From positions 154,753,195 to 154,817,194 of the forward strand of contig JAUPFV010000005.1 of the NCBI GenBank assembly GCA_036936605.1: 64,000 bases of DNA. The letters are read 5' to 3'. Every line of letters starts with the position of its first letter. Within the stretch, counting starts at the first letter, position 1. Position numbers and translations under genes: made by a program. The stretch is from Limnanthes douglasii subsp. nivea. Lineage: Eukaryota > Streptophyta > Magnoliopsida > Brassicales > Limnanthaceae. Of the stretch, positions 19,651 to 31,182 are shown in pieces. The notes below the pieces were generated by a model. It saw nothing but the letters and a program-made list of their open reading frames with translations. It did not search any database and had not been told where the DNA came from.

Positions 19651-22600
19651 ATGATCAGAGTGATTAATTGGAATGCTCGAGGTGTGACTAACAAGCCCAC
19701 CTTGAGAAGACTTAAATCTATGAAAAATGTAGAGAATATCAAGGTGTTTGTGATTCAGGAGCCTATGTCTACAGGGGATAAGATTAAAGTTGTGGCTGAG
19801 GTACTTGGTTTTGGTAATTATGCTGCCAATACGTCTGATAAGTTGTGCGTTTTTTGGGTTTCTGAGGTTAATATCAATATTGTTCTTGATGTTGATCAAT
19901 GTATCCATATAGAGCTGGATTATCCTGGCATTAATGATAAGTTTTATATAAGCGCTGTGTATGCTAAATGTAGTCGTATTCAAAGGTTGGAGCTTTGGAA
20001 TTGTCTTAAGGCTATCTGTGACAATGATAGGCCTTGGTTGTGTGTGAGGGACTTTAATACTATTTCTGCTCATAATGAGCAATTGGGCTGTATATCTTCT
20101 TGTCAAGCTAGCATGGATGACTTTAATGATGTAATAAGATGCTGCAACTTGAATGATGTTGGGTATTGTGGTTCGAAGTTTACTTGAGCTAGAAGTAATA
20201 AGTGGAGAAGGCTGGATCGTGCGTTGATTAATGATAAATGGATGTCTATTTTCTCTGATACACAGGTTTTACACATGGTCAGAACTTGTTCTGACCATGA
20301 TCCTCTCCTTATCACTGCTAATACTAACAATTCTAATGATTCTATTAACAGGAAAAATACTTTCAGGTTTCTTAATTTTTGGTGTTATGATGATTCCTTT
20401 TAAGTATTGTTGCGCAGGATTGGAATCAGCCTCTTATCAGTCATCCTAGCAACACTTTCTGGTACAAGCTCAGAAGGCTCAAAGGTTGCCTTAAGCTGTG
20501 GAGCAAAGATAAGTTTGGTAATGTTTTTTATAGTGTTAAGGTGGCTGAATGCAAGGTCAGGGATATGGAGGTTCTTCATTATACTAATAATGATCCTCAG
20601 TCTGCTACTAACTTAGCTAAGGCTAATGGTATGTATTTAAAAGCCTTAAGAAATGAAGATTCTTTCCTTAGGCAAAAATGTTTCAATAGTTGGCTTCATG
20701 AAGGGGATGGAAGTTCCAAAATGTTCTACAATTATATTGCTAAGAGAAAAAGAAAGAATGAAATTAGGAGTATTAGAGATGGGGTTACCTGGATTTCTGA
20801 CAAAAAGGAAATTGGGACTTCTGGTGCTACTTACTTCAAAAGCATTCTCACTTCTGATCCCTATAAAGACAAGGACGAAGAGGTTAGGTTACTGGATGAT
20901 AAGAATTTTGTTTGTATCCCTTCTATGGTGACCACTGAGGACAATAGCATGCTGCTCAATAATGTTACTGAGGAGGAGATTTGGGGTATCATAAGTAAGA
21001 TGAAGAAGGATAGCTCCCCTGGTATAGACGGTTTTAATCTTGTTTTCTTTAAGCATTGTTGGCACATCATTAGAAGGGATTTATGCACTGCTTTGAACTC
21101 TTACATTAATGGCAGTTCTATTCCTACTGGTCTTTTTGCTACAGGCATTTGCCTGATCCCAAAGCATTCTAATCCTACCTGGTGGAATAGTTATAGACCT
21201 ATTGGTCTATGTACTTTTATCAACGGGATCTTTTCAGCTCTTATAAACTCTAGGCTGTCTAATATCCTTCCTAAAATTGTGTCTACTACTCAGTCTGCCT
21301 TTGTAAAGAGTAGGCTTATTCATGACAACATTCTCTTGGCAAAAGAGCTGCTATTTGATATTAATAAGAAGCCTAAGAAAGGCAACACTGTGGTTCAGTT
21401 AGATATGTCGAAGGCTTTCGACAGAATTTCCCATCCTTTTATCCTTAAAGTGCTGCATTTTTTTGGTTTTAATGATAAGTTTGTTGATCTTATTAAAAGG
21501 CTAATTTCTGATGTGCATGTATCTATGCTAATCAATGGGGACACTTATGATTATTTTAAGATGATAAGGGGCCTTAGGTAAGGAGATCCTCTTTCTCCTT
21601 GCCTGTTCATTCTTGGCGAAGAATTTTTTAGTAGCGGCTTAAGTATTTTGTTCAATTCTAATCCTTTTATATGTTATGCTTCTAGTTGCTCTCTGGTCAT
21701 CCCTTGCATTATGTTTGCTGATGATATTTTAATTTTCACTAATAGAAAGTCTAATTCAATTAACATTCTTAGTGGTTTTCTTGACCCGTATCAAGTCACT
21801 TCTGGTCAGGCCATTAACAAAAGCAAAACTAAACTGATTGTTTCTCTTAAGCTTAATTCTTCTAGGATGCAGGATCTTAAGTTGCAGACTGGTTTTGAGG
21901 TTGATTTCCTCCCTCTTTCTCATCTGGGAGTTACTATATCTAACAATAAAAAGTCTAGTGTCTTTACTCCTATTCTTAATAAAATAAATGATAGAATAAC
22001 TTATTGGGATACTAAGATTCTCTCCTATGGTGGAAGGTTGTCTTTAATATCTAATGTTCTGCTCCCTATTGCTTATTATTGGATTCAGTGTTGTGATATG
22101 CCTCGATCTGTCATTTATAAGATTGAGCAAACTCTAAACAGATTCCTTTGGAGAACTAAGCAGCGTCAGAAGGCTATACATTGGTCTTCTTGGCATTACA
22201 TTTGTAAGCCTTTTGGAGAGGGAGGGTTAAATGTCAGAAACCTTCTGGACATTCAAAACTCTTTTTCTTAGAAGCTATGGTATAAGTTTAGAATGAATGA
22301 GTGTCTATGGTCTAATGTTATGAATAACATCTACTGTAAATCTTCTCATCCTTTATATGCTAACATGAAGGGTTCTCTAGTGTGGTATAGATTGTGCAGT
22401 ATTAGACATCAGGCTGAGAAGAACATTACATGGATTCTTGGCAGAGGTAATGTCGACTTCTGGAAGGACTCCTAGCACGGCCTTCCTGCAATTGCTACTG
22501 AGAAAAATATTAACTGGTATATTGATGTTAAAGTTAAATCATTTTGGCATAATAACTCGTGGTGCTTAAATGATGTTCAGGACAGTATTGATCCTAATAG

Positions 22601-23744
22601 AATGCTTAAGATTAGAAGTACTTACATCTCTGATAAGGAGGACGTTATCTCCTGGACTCTCTCCGATAATGGCCACTTTGACTTGAAGGATACTTTAAGA
22701 GATAAGTATAACTGCTCTAGTCTTTATAAAAGGATCTGGAATTCAAAAGTTCCTAGGAAATTCTATTTTCTAACTTGGAAGCTACTACAGAATTCTATTT
22801 CAGTTGATTCTATCATGATGAAAAAGCACTTTAGCATGGCTTCTAAGTGTGTTTTTTGTGAAAACTATGAGGACATGAACCATTTATTTGTTAATTGTTC
22901 CTTTGCTTGGCAGCTTTGGAATTGGTTTGCAATCATTTTTAAGATTAAAATCAAAAGAACAATGGTTCTTTCTCACATTCTTAGATGTTGGTTTGGGTTT
23001 TCTAAAGCTAAGTTCCATATTTCTCACCTTATTCCTCGAGTGATTTGTTGGATGGTTTGGAAGGCTAGAAATTCTATAAAGCATAAGGGTGTCCTCATTA
23101 GTGTATCTAGGGCCATTGATAACATTATAAGCATAGTTAAAGGTCTAGACATCAATGGTTATTTTGGTTATAAGCACTGGTCGAAAGTTTGCAATGCAGG
23201 TGTGATTATGGGATGTACTTCTATTCAAAAGAAAAATGGACCTGTGTACCTTAGATGGATCCGTCCTGATAATGCTCGTCTCAAGATGAACGTGGATGCT
23301 TCTCGTATCTTCAATGGCGAGGCTGCTGCTGGAATAGTTTTCAGAAACTATGAGGGCGATATCTCTGCTGCGTATGGCTTCCTTCTTGGTAAAGTCTCTC
23401 CCCTCCAAGCTGAAACGTTAGCCATGATGTATGGCCTTTCTGTTTGCTTTAACAACAATTGGACTTGTGTTGATGTTGAGTCGGATTCGCTTGTTCTTAT
23501 CAATCAGCTCACCAGTACCTCTAAGTCTGATTTGGAGGATCAGAACCTGAGCTATTGTACAAACTTCTTGGGCAATAGCATGACCCTTAAGCACATTTCA
23601 AGGGTCCAAAATCAGGCTGCCGCCTGGCTAGCCAAATGGACCCTTAAGTGCAAGCAGAAGCTTTTTTACCTTCAGCATAATGCTCCTCCTGCATTACTTG
23701 CTATTTTGTTTCTTGAAAGCTTAAACTTAGGTTATCTTGACTAG
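19651..23744 (+). pseudogene. LINE ORF2: endonuclease, reverse transcriptase, RNase H
   Basis: ORF2 cuts target DNA and reverse transcribes the LINE RNA on it. It starts at ATG 19651 (MIRVINWNARGVTNK). The AP-like endonuclease includes VIQEP, SGSKFT-type and SDHDPLL motifs up to 20300. RT (20900-22000) has SSPGIDGFNLVFFKHCW, LIPK, QLDMSKAFDRISHPFI and the active site FADDILIF. The zf-RVT region is at 22730-23060. RNase H at 23270-23690 reads LKMNVDAS, QAETLAMMYGL, ESDSLVL and QAAAWLAKWTL, ending LNLGYLD at TAG 23742-23744. Breaks: TGA 20185, a one-base shift at about 20400, TAA 21579, TAG 22269 and TAG 22474. Otherwise the frame is intact, so inactivation looks fairly recent. Confidence 0.9.
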
Positions 23745-24178
23745 TAAGCTTTGTACTGCTAGTTTTGTTGGTTTCTTGGCAGATTTGGTGAGATCGGAGA
23801 TGCTCATTGCTCGATACTGTGCTGAAAAATTGGAGACAGGGGCGAGGGTTTATTCTGGTGGTAGAGGTTGGGATCTGTTCTCTGGTGCACTGCACCCGTA
23901 TAGGGTGGACGTCAACCAAGGAAAAGCAGAAGAGAGCTTAAGGCTAGGATCGTTTGTGGTGAGATGCAGAAGGAGTTGCAGAAAGGGAGGTTTATGTTTG
24001 TGTTGTGAGGTTGAATTAGGGTTTAGTCTTCAATTTGAGGCTTTTCATTTGGTCTAATTGCCTTTAGGACTCTATCTTTGTTTTGTCTCTCTATTGTTCT
24101 TATTTTGCTGTAAAACTCTCATTTTTGTATTAATTTGATTTTTGATTATAAAAAATATATATATATATTCTAACCTAT

Positions 24179-24910
24179 ATTAGAGGTGACACTTATCACC
24201 GTCTTCGATTGAGCATACGTGAGAATCATATGTCGGTGGTTTTGAAAAAGTAATAATCTTTAATAAAGTAATTCAAAGTACATATCGTATTTTTCTGGTT
24301 GAACGTCATTTTCTGTACAACTAATTGATCGATATATTTTCTTGGATTTCAAATTGAATTGTGATGTTGGATATTTAATTCTGTGGATGATTATTTTCAA
24401 ATATATTTAATTATTTGTCTAACTTTTATTAGCCTTATACAATTAATTTTTACAGTGAAATATCAAACGTTATTTAAAATTAAATTTAGTTTTTAATAAT
24501 ATTATATACTTATCTATTATCCAATACCATTCAAATATAATTATCGATTATTGTTTATATATGGGTTTAGTTAATCTTTTCTAAAATATATAATATGTAT
24601 TGTTTTTTCATAAAATTTATTTTTTGTTTAACAATGATAAAAGTGGAAAAAGAAATAGATATTTTTTATTATAATACAAATAATAGCATCCAAAATAACT
24701 CAAATCGACTGATTTGAGTTTAACCGTGGTCATAGTGATTAGTTATTCCGAAAGAACTTGGTTATATAAAATAAAATAAAAATATTATTTACTTTTTATT
24801 ACATTTGTTTCATGTTAAATAATATCAACTATTACAAGAAAAACATGGATAAATAGTCTGATTATTATGATCGTATTAACTGTATTAATTGATAAAAATA
24901 AAATAAAATT
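24179..24910. other. AT-rich spacer
   Basis: No coding or RNA gene seen. Confidence 0.6.
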
Positions 24911-24931
24911 ATGAGACACACACTCCTTTTA

Positions 24932-24938
<7 letters not shown>

Positions 24939-24998
<60 letters not shown>

Positions 24999-25037
24999 AT
25001 TTATACGAAAATAAAATGATTTTATTCCACATTCTAT

Positions 25038-25084
<47 letters not shown>
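24939..25084. repeat. (AT)n and (TTTA)n microsatellites
   Basis: Simple AT runs, then TTTA units (24970-24998), and a second AT run of about 22 units (25040-25084). Open frames across them (Tyr-Ile repeats) are artefacts. Confidence 0.95.
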
Positions 25085-25088
<4 letters not shown>

Positions 25089-25147
25089 CGAAACCATCCC
25101 AAAATACCACGGAGAATTAATAGAGCGGTAAAGACCAAGCTCGGAAA

Positions 25148-25380
25148 AGGTAGCCGAGTTGGTTGAGTAAGGCAGGTTTATGAGAAACGTCATGAGTTTG
25201 AGTTCTTCTACATATGTTTTTTCGGTTGAACCCGTCATTTTATTTGGTTTACCTTTTTGCATTGGTTTGTAGGCTATTACGTCAGACTGATGGTTTACCC
25301 TGTACACCCCCATTGGTTTACCCTGTACACCCCTATTGCACTATGCGTAGTGGCTGTGGATTCCCTCCGGAAATAAAAAT
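25148..25380 (+). mobile_element. tRNA-derived SINE-like sequence
   Basis: An RNA polymerase III type A box, TAGCCGAGTTGG (25151-25162), is followed at tRNA-like distance by a degenerate B box, GAGTTTGAGTTCT (25194-25206). The 3' part has a tandemly doubled TGGTTTACCCTGTACACCCC unit, then a G/C-rich tail and AAATAAAAAT. This is the usual layout of a plant SINE. I could not find a target duplication, and the B box is mutated. Confidence 0.55.
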
Positions 25381-26938
25381 CACTATTATTATGTTCAAAG
25401 TTATCAATTCGAGATTAACTGGATATCCAAAACAAATTATTTTTTACTTATTTACTTTTTTTACTTCTTATTTCTACTATAGTTTTTTCTTATAAGCCAT
25501 AGTGGTTTTTCTCAATTCTTTTTAAAAGAATTAACAACGAATTCTAGTTGTATTTTTCATGAAAACCGGTATGGAATTTGGAATTTCTATTCATTTCCAA
25601 TTTGATTTCGAATTCGATCTAATGTCAAGTTGTTGTTCAATTTTTTTAATTGAATTTGTTGGAAATATCGGTACCGCATATTATGCCTCTGTATATAAGT
25701 AAGAACAATTCGGTATTAGTATCATATTGTCCGCTTTAGATTTCAAAACCCGAACGAATTTGCTTTTGGTCCACTTTTAAAAATCCTCATACTAGTTGAG
25801 ATAATTACAACACCTAACTATGAATGTTTCTATGATTTCGTACAATTATATTGAATTCGAAGCAATTCTAGTTTGTCTTGTCAAAATCATACATTTCTTT
25901 ATAGACATAATGCTAGCCAACTATGATACATTGCTTTATAGACACAATGCTAGCCAACTATAATGCACAAACTACTCGGTGAGACTAAACTATGATCGAA
26001 TAATTTAAAAGTCTTATTAAATTTTTTATCTTTTATCAAATTGTTTCCATAATATTTTTGATATACTCTAAATTTTAGTCATGGACTTGTCACTAATATC
26101 ATATAATAATTTATTATTTCATACATAAAGCGTAAAGTTTAAATATATTTTTGATGCAAAAATGTAAACTATAAGCTGGTATTTCGTTAAAGAAGTTATA
26201 GTGTAATCATCTAGTAATCTTATGCATGTTTATTTTAAAAATCATAAAAATAATGGTATTATAAATAAATTTTATCATCTTAGTCTTTTAACTTGGATTA
26301 TAAATTTGGATAATAAAATTCTCAAAAAAGTTATTATGCTTAGTTTATTCGTAAAAACTTCATGAATTGATGATGTAGTTTATTTTATCACATTTCCAAA
26401 TATATTTGACATCGTCAAATTTTTAAAACACAAACTATTTTTCTATACTCTCATTATTTGATGTATTTGAAATATTATTTATTTCATTTTTATTGATTAA
26501 TTTTTTTGTTGGCCTATTGCGTCCATGGTGTGGAATGTGATTTTTAATTTTTATTGTGTAGATGGGATCGTAAATTAAAGTAGTTGGAGTTTATTTATTT
26601 ATACAAATTTATTCAAATGATGTATTTGTTTGGCCTCATCGGAATTTGTTTGTACATTACTCGTTTGGCCAATTCTTATGCAATAACATCTTTTGCCATA
26701 TATTTTGTATGAGACAAAATAATTGATATTTTTAAATTTTCATATATATATATATATATATATTAATGATATAAGCTTTGGTTGGTTGAGATACAAATGA
26801 TAATGATGAAATTATTGGTGAATAAATAAAATATATTCTCATAAGTACATAGAATACGGTGAATGAATAAAATAATAAAGTTATTGCACTTTAGATAATA
26901 GAAATATTTTAATAGTCTTTGTTGCCCCAAAGTAACAT
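25381..26938. other. AT-rich intergenic spacer
   Basis: No gene seen. It contains a 37-bp tandem duplication (25891-25927 and 25928-25964, core TAATGCTAGCCAACTAT-like) and a (TA)n run at 26741-26762. Confidence 0.6.
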
Positions 26939-28406
26939 TATTTGTAATTAAAACTAATTTTTTTCACTAAAGGGTTTCAATTGAATTAAACAGAAAAAGT
27001 ACGCCCTTAATAGGCAATTTTACATAAATTTGAAGAGTAGAGCGCGAACCCTACTCTTCTTCTTCCCCAAAACAGAACAACAAACCCTAATTCCCTTTAC
27101 TCTACTAATCTAAGATACCCAAAGTTCATCTTCTCCAGCAAGACGATAGCTTTTAGCTTTAATGGAGCGTTCACATCAGTAAACTCTAAATCCAATTGCT
27201 GATTAAGAACTTCCTTAGCAAGCCAATCAACTCCCAAGTTATGTTCCCTAAAAATATGACACACCACCATTTCTGCCTTGATCAAATTCTTGCAACACTT
27301 GAGTAATGGATCTAAAAACCAAGGAACATTACCATATTGAATCAGATTAACAAGAACCAAAGAATCGAGCTCAACATCTACCCTTATAAGCCCAAGCTTC
27401 TCACACAATCTTAAGCCATCCAGCAGAGCTCTACTTTCTGCAATCAGAGGAGAAGCTTTTCCATACAGACTTCCGATGTCGGCGACAATATCTCCACTGC
27501 TGTTACAGATCAAAGCTCCACCTCCAGCTTCACCATTAAAGGTACATGAACCATCCACATTAAGTTTATATCTTCCATGCTTAGGACTCTTCCATTTTAA
27601 AAAGAGAGGTCTGTTCCTGAGTCTAAACTGATTGATACAACCCATGCCAGTAGCTTCAGTAATAAACTTACCCCAATGCTTTCTACTTAAAACTTTAGCA
27701 TGATCTAGGCTTGACAAAATCATTATAATGTGTTTGATAATTGAGGCAGTAGTGAAGTTCTCATTGTTGATCTTCTTTTTGTTGCGACCAGTCCATATAG
27801 ACCACATAACAATAGCTGGAAGAATACTAAAGATATCACACTTTTTACCAGCCCAGTACCATCTCATGACTAAATGAGAAACAGTCATATGAGATTGAAT
27901 TTGAACCTTGAGAATGTTGCTGAAATATAGCCAAACACCCCAAGCTGTGTGACATTGGACAAAAACATGATTAGTTGTTTCAATACTGTCACAAAAGACA
28001 CATTTTGAAGCCATCATGAACCCCTTTCTTTGCATCACATTATCAGTGGGAATCCAGTTATGAAGCACCCTCCACAACAAAAAAGAACACTTTCTAGGCG
28101 TAACAGCATTCCAGGTCTTCTTATACAAACTAGAAATACTGCTTTTAGCTCTGATTTGATTTATTGTATCTTTGACATTGAACTTACCATTCTCAGATAG
28201 AGACCAAAGCAACACATCCTCAGTATTAGCCAGCTTGATCTCTGTAATTTTATTAATCTCTGTAGTTGTAACTAAAGTCTTGAGTCTATCAATATCCCAA
28301 GAATTACCCAACCAAAAGTCTTTCACCTGGTCATTACTGCTATCCCACAAGAGATTTCTATCTCTATTCTTCACATAATTAATGAATATTTGTAATTAAA
28401 ACTAAT
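26939..28406 (-). mobile_element. 5'-truncated LINE insertion with 20-bp target duplication
   Basis: The same 20 bases (TATTTGTAATTAAAACTAAT) lie at 26939-26958 and 28387-28406. Between them is a minus-strand LINE 3' end with a short A6 tail next to the left copy (TTTTTT at 26957-26962 on the plus strand). The perfect duplication and the open ORF inside indicate a recent insertion. The 5' truncation removes ORF1, the endonuclease and RT. Confidence 0.93.
27097..28374 (-). pseudogene. LINE ORF2 C-terminal part: zf-RVT and RNase H, open frame
   Basis: 425 codons are open without a break. The N-terminal part is DFWLGNSWDIDRLKTLV and CVFCDSIETTNHVFVQCHTA (zinc-binding region, CX2C...HX4C). RNase H is at residues about 270-400: YKLNVDGSCTFNGEAGG, LIAESRALLDGL, VDVELDSLVLV, HIFREHNLGVDWLAKE; the end is EKMNFGYLRLVE. 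The four catalytic acidic positions are present. There is no in-frame ATG near the beginning because the element is 5'-truncated at 28386, so it is unlikely to be translated on its own. Confidence 0.88.
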
Positions 28407-29589
28407 GAATATATACAATCATTTATTTTCACCTTCACATGTTGTTACGAGGTGCAAATTGTGTTGTTTCATGATTTTTGAAGAATTAGGTATCAAGATT
28501 CGGCTCAATAAGCTCTAAATCTATTTAATTATTAAATTATTTATGAACATATTTGGACATTATTAGTAGTCTACCTAGTCCTTGCGAGCGTGTTGAGTAA
28601 GAACTATAAAATTTGATAATAATTAATGTGCTTTGCTGAAATCCGTTTATCTGCACTGATAGAGGCGAGATGAGCGTCGATCTTCTCTTGGAGGTAGAAC
28701 TTTTAGTACGAAACTTTAATGTTGTCTTAGGTTCTCTGTTGACACAACTAGATTGTTTGAATTCTTCTACTATTATTGAGTAGACTCCAAAATTGATTTA
28801 AAGATTGAATATATGGTCGAAACAGTAATTTTGTAAAGGACTAGTGATTTAAAGTATTTCATTCAAGTCGTTTAAAATATTCGAGGGATATAACGAACAA
28901 ATTCCGATCTATAGTAGCCCACCCCTTCAAGGTCTTTGTTCAAACTTTAAAAAAGAGTTGTGAACTCGAGTATCCCCTCGGAGTTTTTCAAAAATTGAAG
29001 TAAGGATTTCGGAAGCTCATATAGTATTAGGAACCGAAAGTTTATGTGTCGGTGGTGATGTTGCTAAAATATGTAGAACAACCATGTTGCGACTAGAATG
29101 ATAGGCTAGGAGAAAGCATCAACTATGAAAAATATTGATATATACATTAATGAAGATGATAGTTACACGCGTGAGACTGTTTGAGCGAAGCATCCTGTGA
29201 CCTTTCAGTTGAAGCCGAAACTTGTTGATAATCCAGTCTAGGCGTTGAGACATATATCTCACCATGCGCATATTCAAATAGGATAAAATAATTGAATAAG
29301 ATAGTAATTCACCCTTGAAATTTGATAATTTTAATCATCCATGAATGATGTTGTTGATTGATGTATGACAAAAATTATAAATTTATTTTTTCATTCCCTC
29401 TTAAAACGTTCACTTTTCTTAAGGTGAGAACTTCATACACTCGCATTTTTGAGTAAAAAGCTTGCGATACTAGAAACTCCATTATAACGGTTGTTTGAGA
29501 TAGTCCAAATAATGCCACTCATATGTTATGCATTTCGCATATAAACAAAAACATCATGTCACACACTAAAAAGGTTTTTTTACAAAGCG
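28407..29589. other. AT-rich spacer, no gene recognised
   Basis: Possibly the decayed 5' part of the following Mutator-like fragment; I cannot align it to any motif. Confidence 0.4.
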
Positions 29590-30420
29590 GACATGACCAA
29601 CGAGTTTATCGATTTTCATGAAGCGGTTTCATACTGGGCGATGCTTGATTGTAACAAAAATCTTGCCAAGTTAGACCACATCTACTCATTTTGTCAGAGG
29701 TTATCGATTATGTTATGAAACAATGGATAACCATATACGTAGAAAATTATCTTAATAATTACACAAACAAGCATAAACATTTGAGCAACCAAAGTAGCAA
29801 TCGGTGAATTCTATTCTCATTTGTAAACTTAATTTTTTAAGATTATATGTTAAAATTATAATCAATTTAATTGTATGTTACATGGAGAAGAGTTCTCACT
29901 CGAGCCTAAAGCGCACAATCGGTACAAGCCTATACACATTTGAACAATTTTAGAAAAATGTTCATGCCTTGCTTTATGTTCAACACTCTACAATTTACGA
30001 ATCATTTTAACGAAGTGAATTTTGTCCTAGAAACGTATATAGACTTCCATTCTATAAGGAATGAAAAGGTAAAATTTTATGACGACCATAGAAATTATTA
30101 AGGAAACTTTAAAGATGCTAGGCGAATAGGCTTGAATCCGGTAGATTGTTGTTGTATTCTTGTTAAAACACATGGGTTACCGTGTGCATGCAAGTTAGCT
30201 ATGATCGATGGAGAAGGTAGGCCGATTCTTCCTGAAGAATGCGATGTTTATTGGATGAATTTAGAGATCAAACCTAAGGATAACATTGGTATAAAAGATG
30301 AGCTTACAAAAACAATTTCCTTAATACATAGTATCATCCGCTTGCGGTCCAAACCTACAAGATCATATTATAAATAGAATGATGAAAATCCTAGATCTTT
30401 CGACAAGTCATGTATTAGAA
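29590..30420 (+). pseudogene. Mutator-like (FAR1/MULE) transposase fragment, C-terminal half
   Basis: Frames read MTNEFIDFHEAVSYWAMLD, then DYVMKQWITIYVENYLNNYT with KHKHLSNQSSNR. This matches the MULE transposase block of type W...F...WT....HLG..TTNR that precedes the SWIM finger. Next come NPVDCCCILVKTHGLPCACK and LAMIDGEGRPILPEECDVYW, the SWIM zinc finger region. The N-terminal DDE part is not visible. Several stops. The same C-terminal region occurs on the minus strand at 33.7-33.9 and 37.7-37.9 kb. It converges directly on the PMD fragment at 30408-31182. Confidence 0.75.
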
Positions 30421-31182
30421 GTTAAGAATCCATTTATCACTAAGGGTAACAAAAAAATATGGAGTAAATAACCCATAGTCACAAATAAAAATCTCTCACG
30501 CAGATAATGGAGGCGTATATCACTATGTATACCAAGTAAACGAGCATACCAAGCTATTTGTTGAACTTTTCTAGGAAACTTAAATAGGTTGAAATCCTCA
30601 CCTGTAACTGAAATAACAATGATGGTGTGGACATTGTCGAGGGTCATCGTCATCTTACCAAAAGCAAAATGGAACGTGTTGGTCTCCATATGCCATCTCT
30701 CCAATAATGCCTCTACGACATGCAGGTTGGTAGCCTAACGCGTAAAACAGTCGAGGAGTGGGCCAAGACATGTCCCCATAACCTCACCTCAAATCGTACT
30801 TTGTATAGTAAGATCCCAGCGTGACGAGTGGAGTACATCACGTAATAGAGTAATAACGGTCTAGCCTACACAATATTAAAAAAAATTAACAAAAAAACAT
30901 ACTATATTACACGTTAAACCACCAATTCTAACTTATATTGTTGTTGAAGACGTTATGTGCCTCATGATACTTGGACTCGTTCATGTCCAAGTACAAATCC
31001 AGCACATGCAGATTGACCTTCCGGAAAAGATGATCCAGAGTCCCACTTCGTTGTTGAACGATAAGCAAACAAACGCGTCGCTCAATCCTGATGGAACTTG
31101 AACTAAGTTCACCTTGCTTAATACGATCATCATCTTTCGAATCATTGTATAAAGGATGCCGATTTTTTAGACGAGAAGTCAT
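30408..31182 (-). pseudogene. Plant mobile domain (PMD, aminotransferase-like) protein fragment
   Basis: The N-terminal part (31182-30928) reads TLDHLFRKVNLHVLDLYLD and NESKYHEAHNVFNNNIS. After a gap with stops, LLERWHMETNTFHFAFGKMT and MTLDNVHTIIVISVTGEDF (30720-30590) give the PMD core pattern (ERW.PET.TFH.PFGE.TITL.DV). PMD proteins occur as host genes and as partners of Mutator-like transposons. A homologous N-terminus lies at 37112-37357. Confidence 0.72.

Larger units (their letters stand above)
18021..24178 (+). mobile_element. Nearly full-length L1-type LINE
   Basis: This LINE has a 5' untranslated region (18031-18600), ORF1, ORF2 and a 3' tail ending in an A/T-rich run (AAAAAATATATATATAT near 24150-24168). 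TCTAACCTAT occurs directly before (18021-18030) and directly after (24169-24178) the element and is a plausible 10-bp target duplication, giving an element of about 6.1 kb. It is inactive because both ORFs are broken, but breaks are few and the coding order is complete. Confidence 0.8.

Noticed and set aside
25148..25210. A genuine tRNA-Leu gene
   Set aside because: The B box is mutated (GAGTTTGAGTTCT rather than GGTTCGAATCC), the cloverleaf does not close, and a SINE-like tail follows.
24911..25313. Small ORFs with Tyr-Ile repeats on both strands
   Set aside because: Translation of (AT)n microsatellites.
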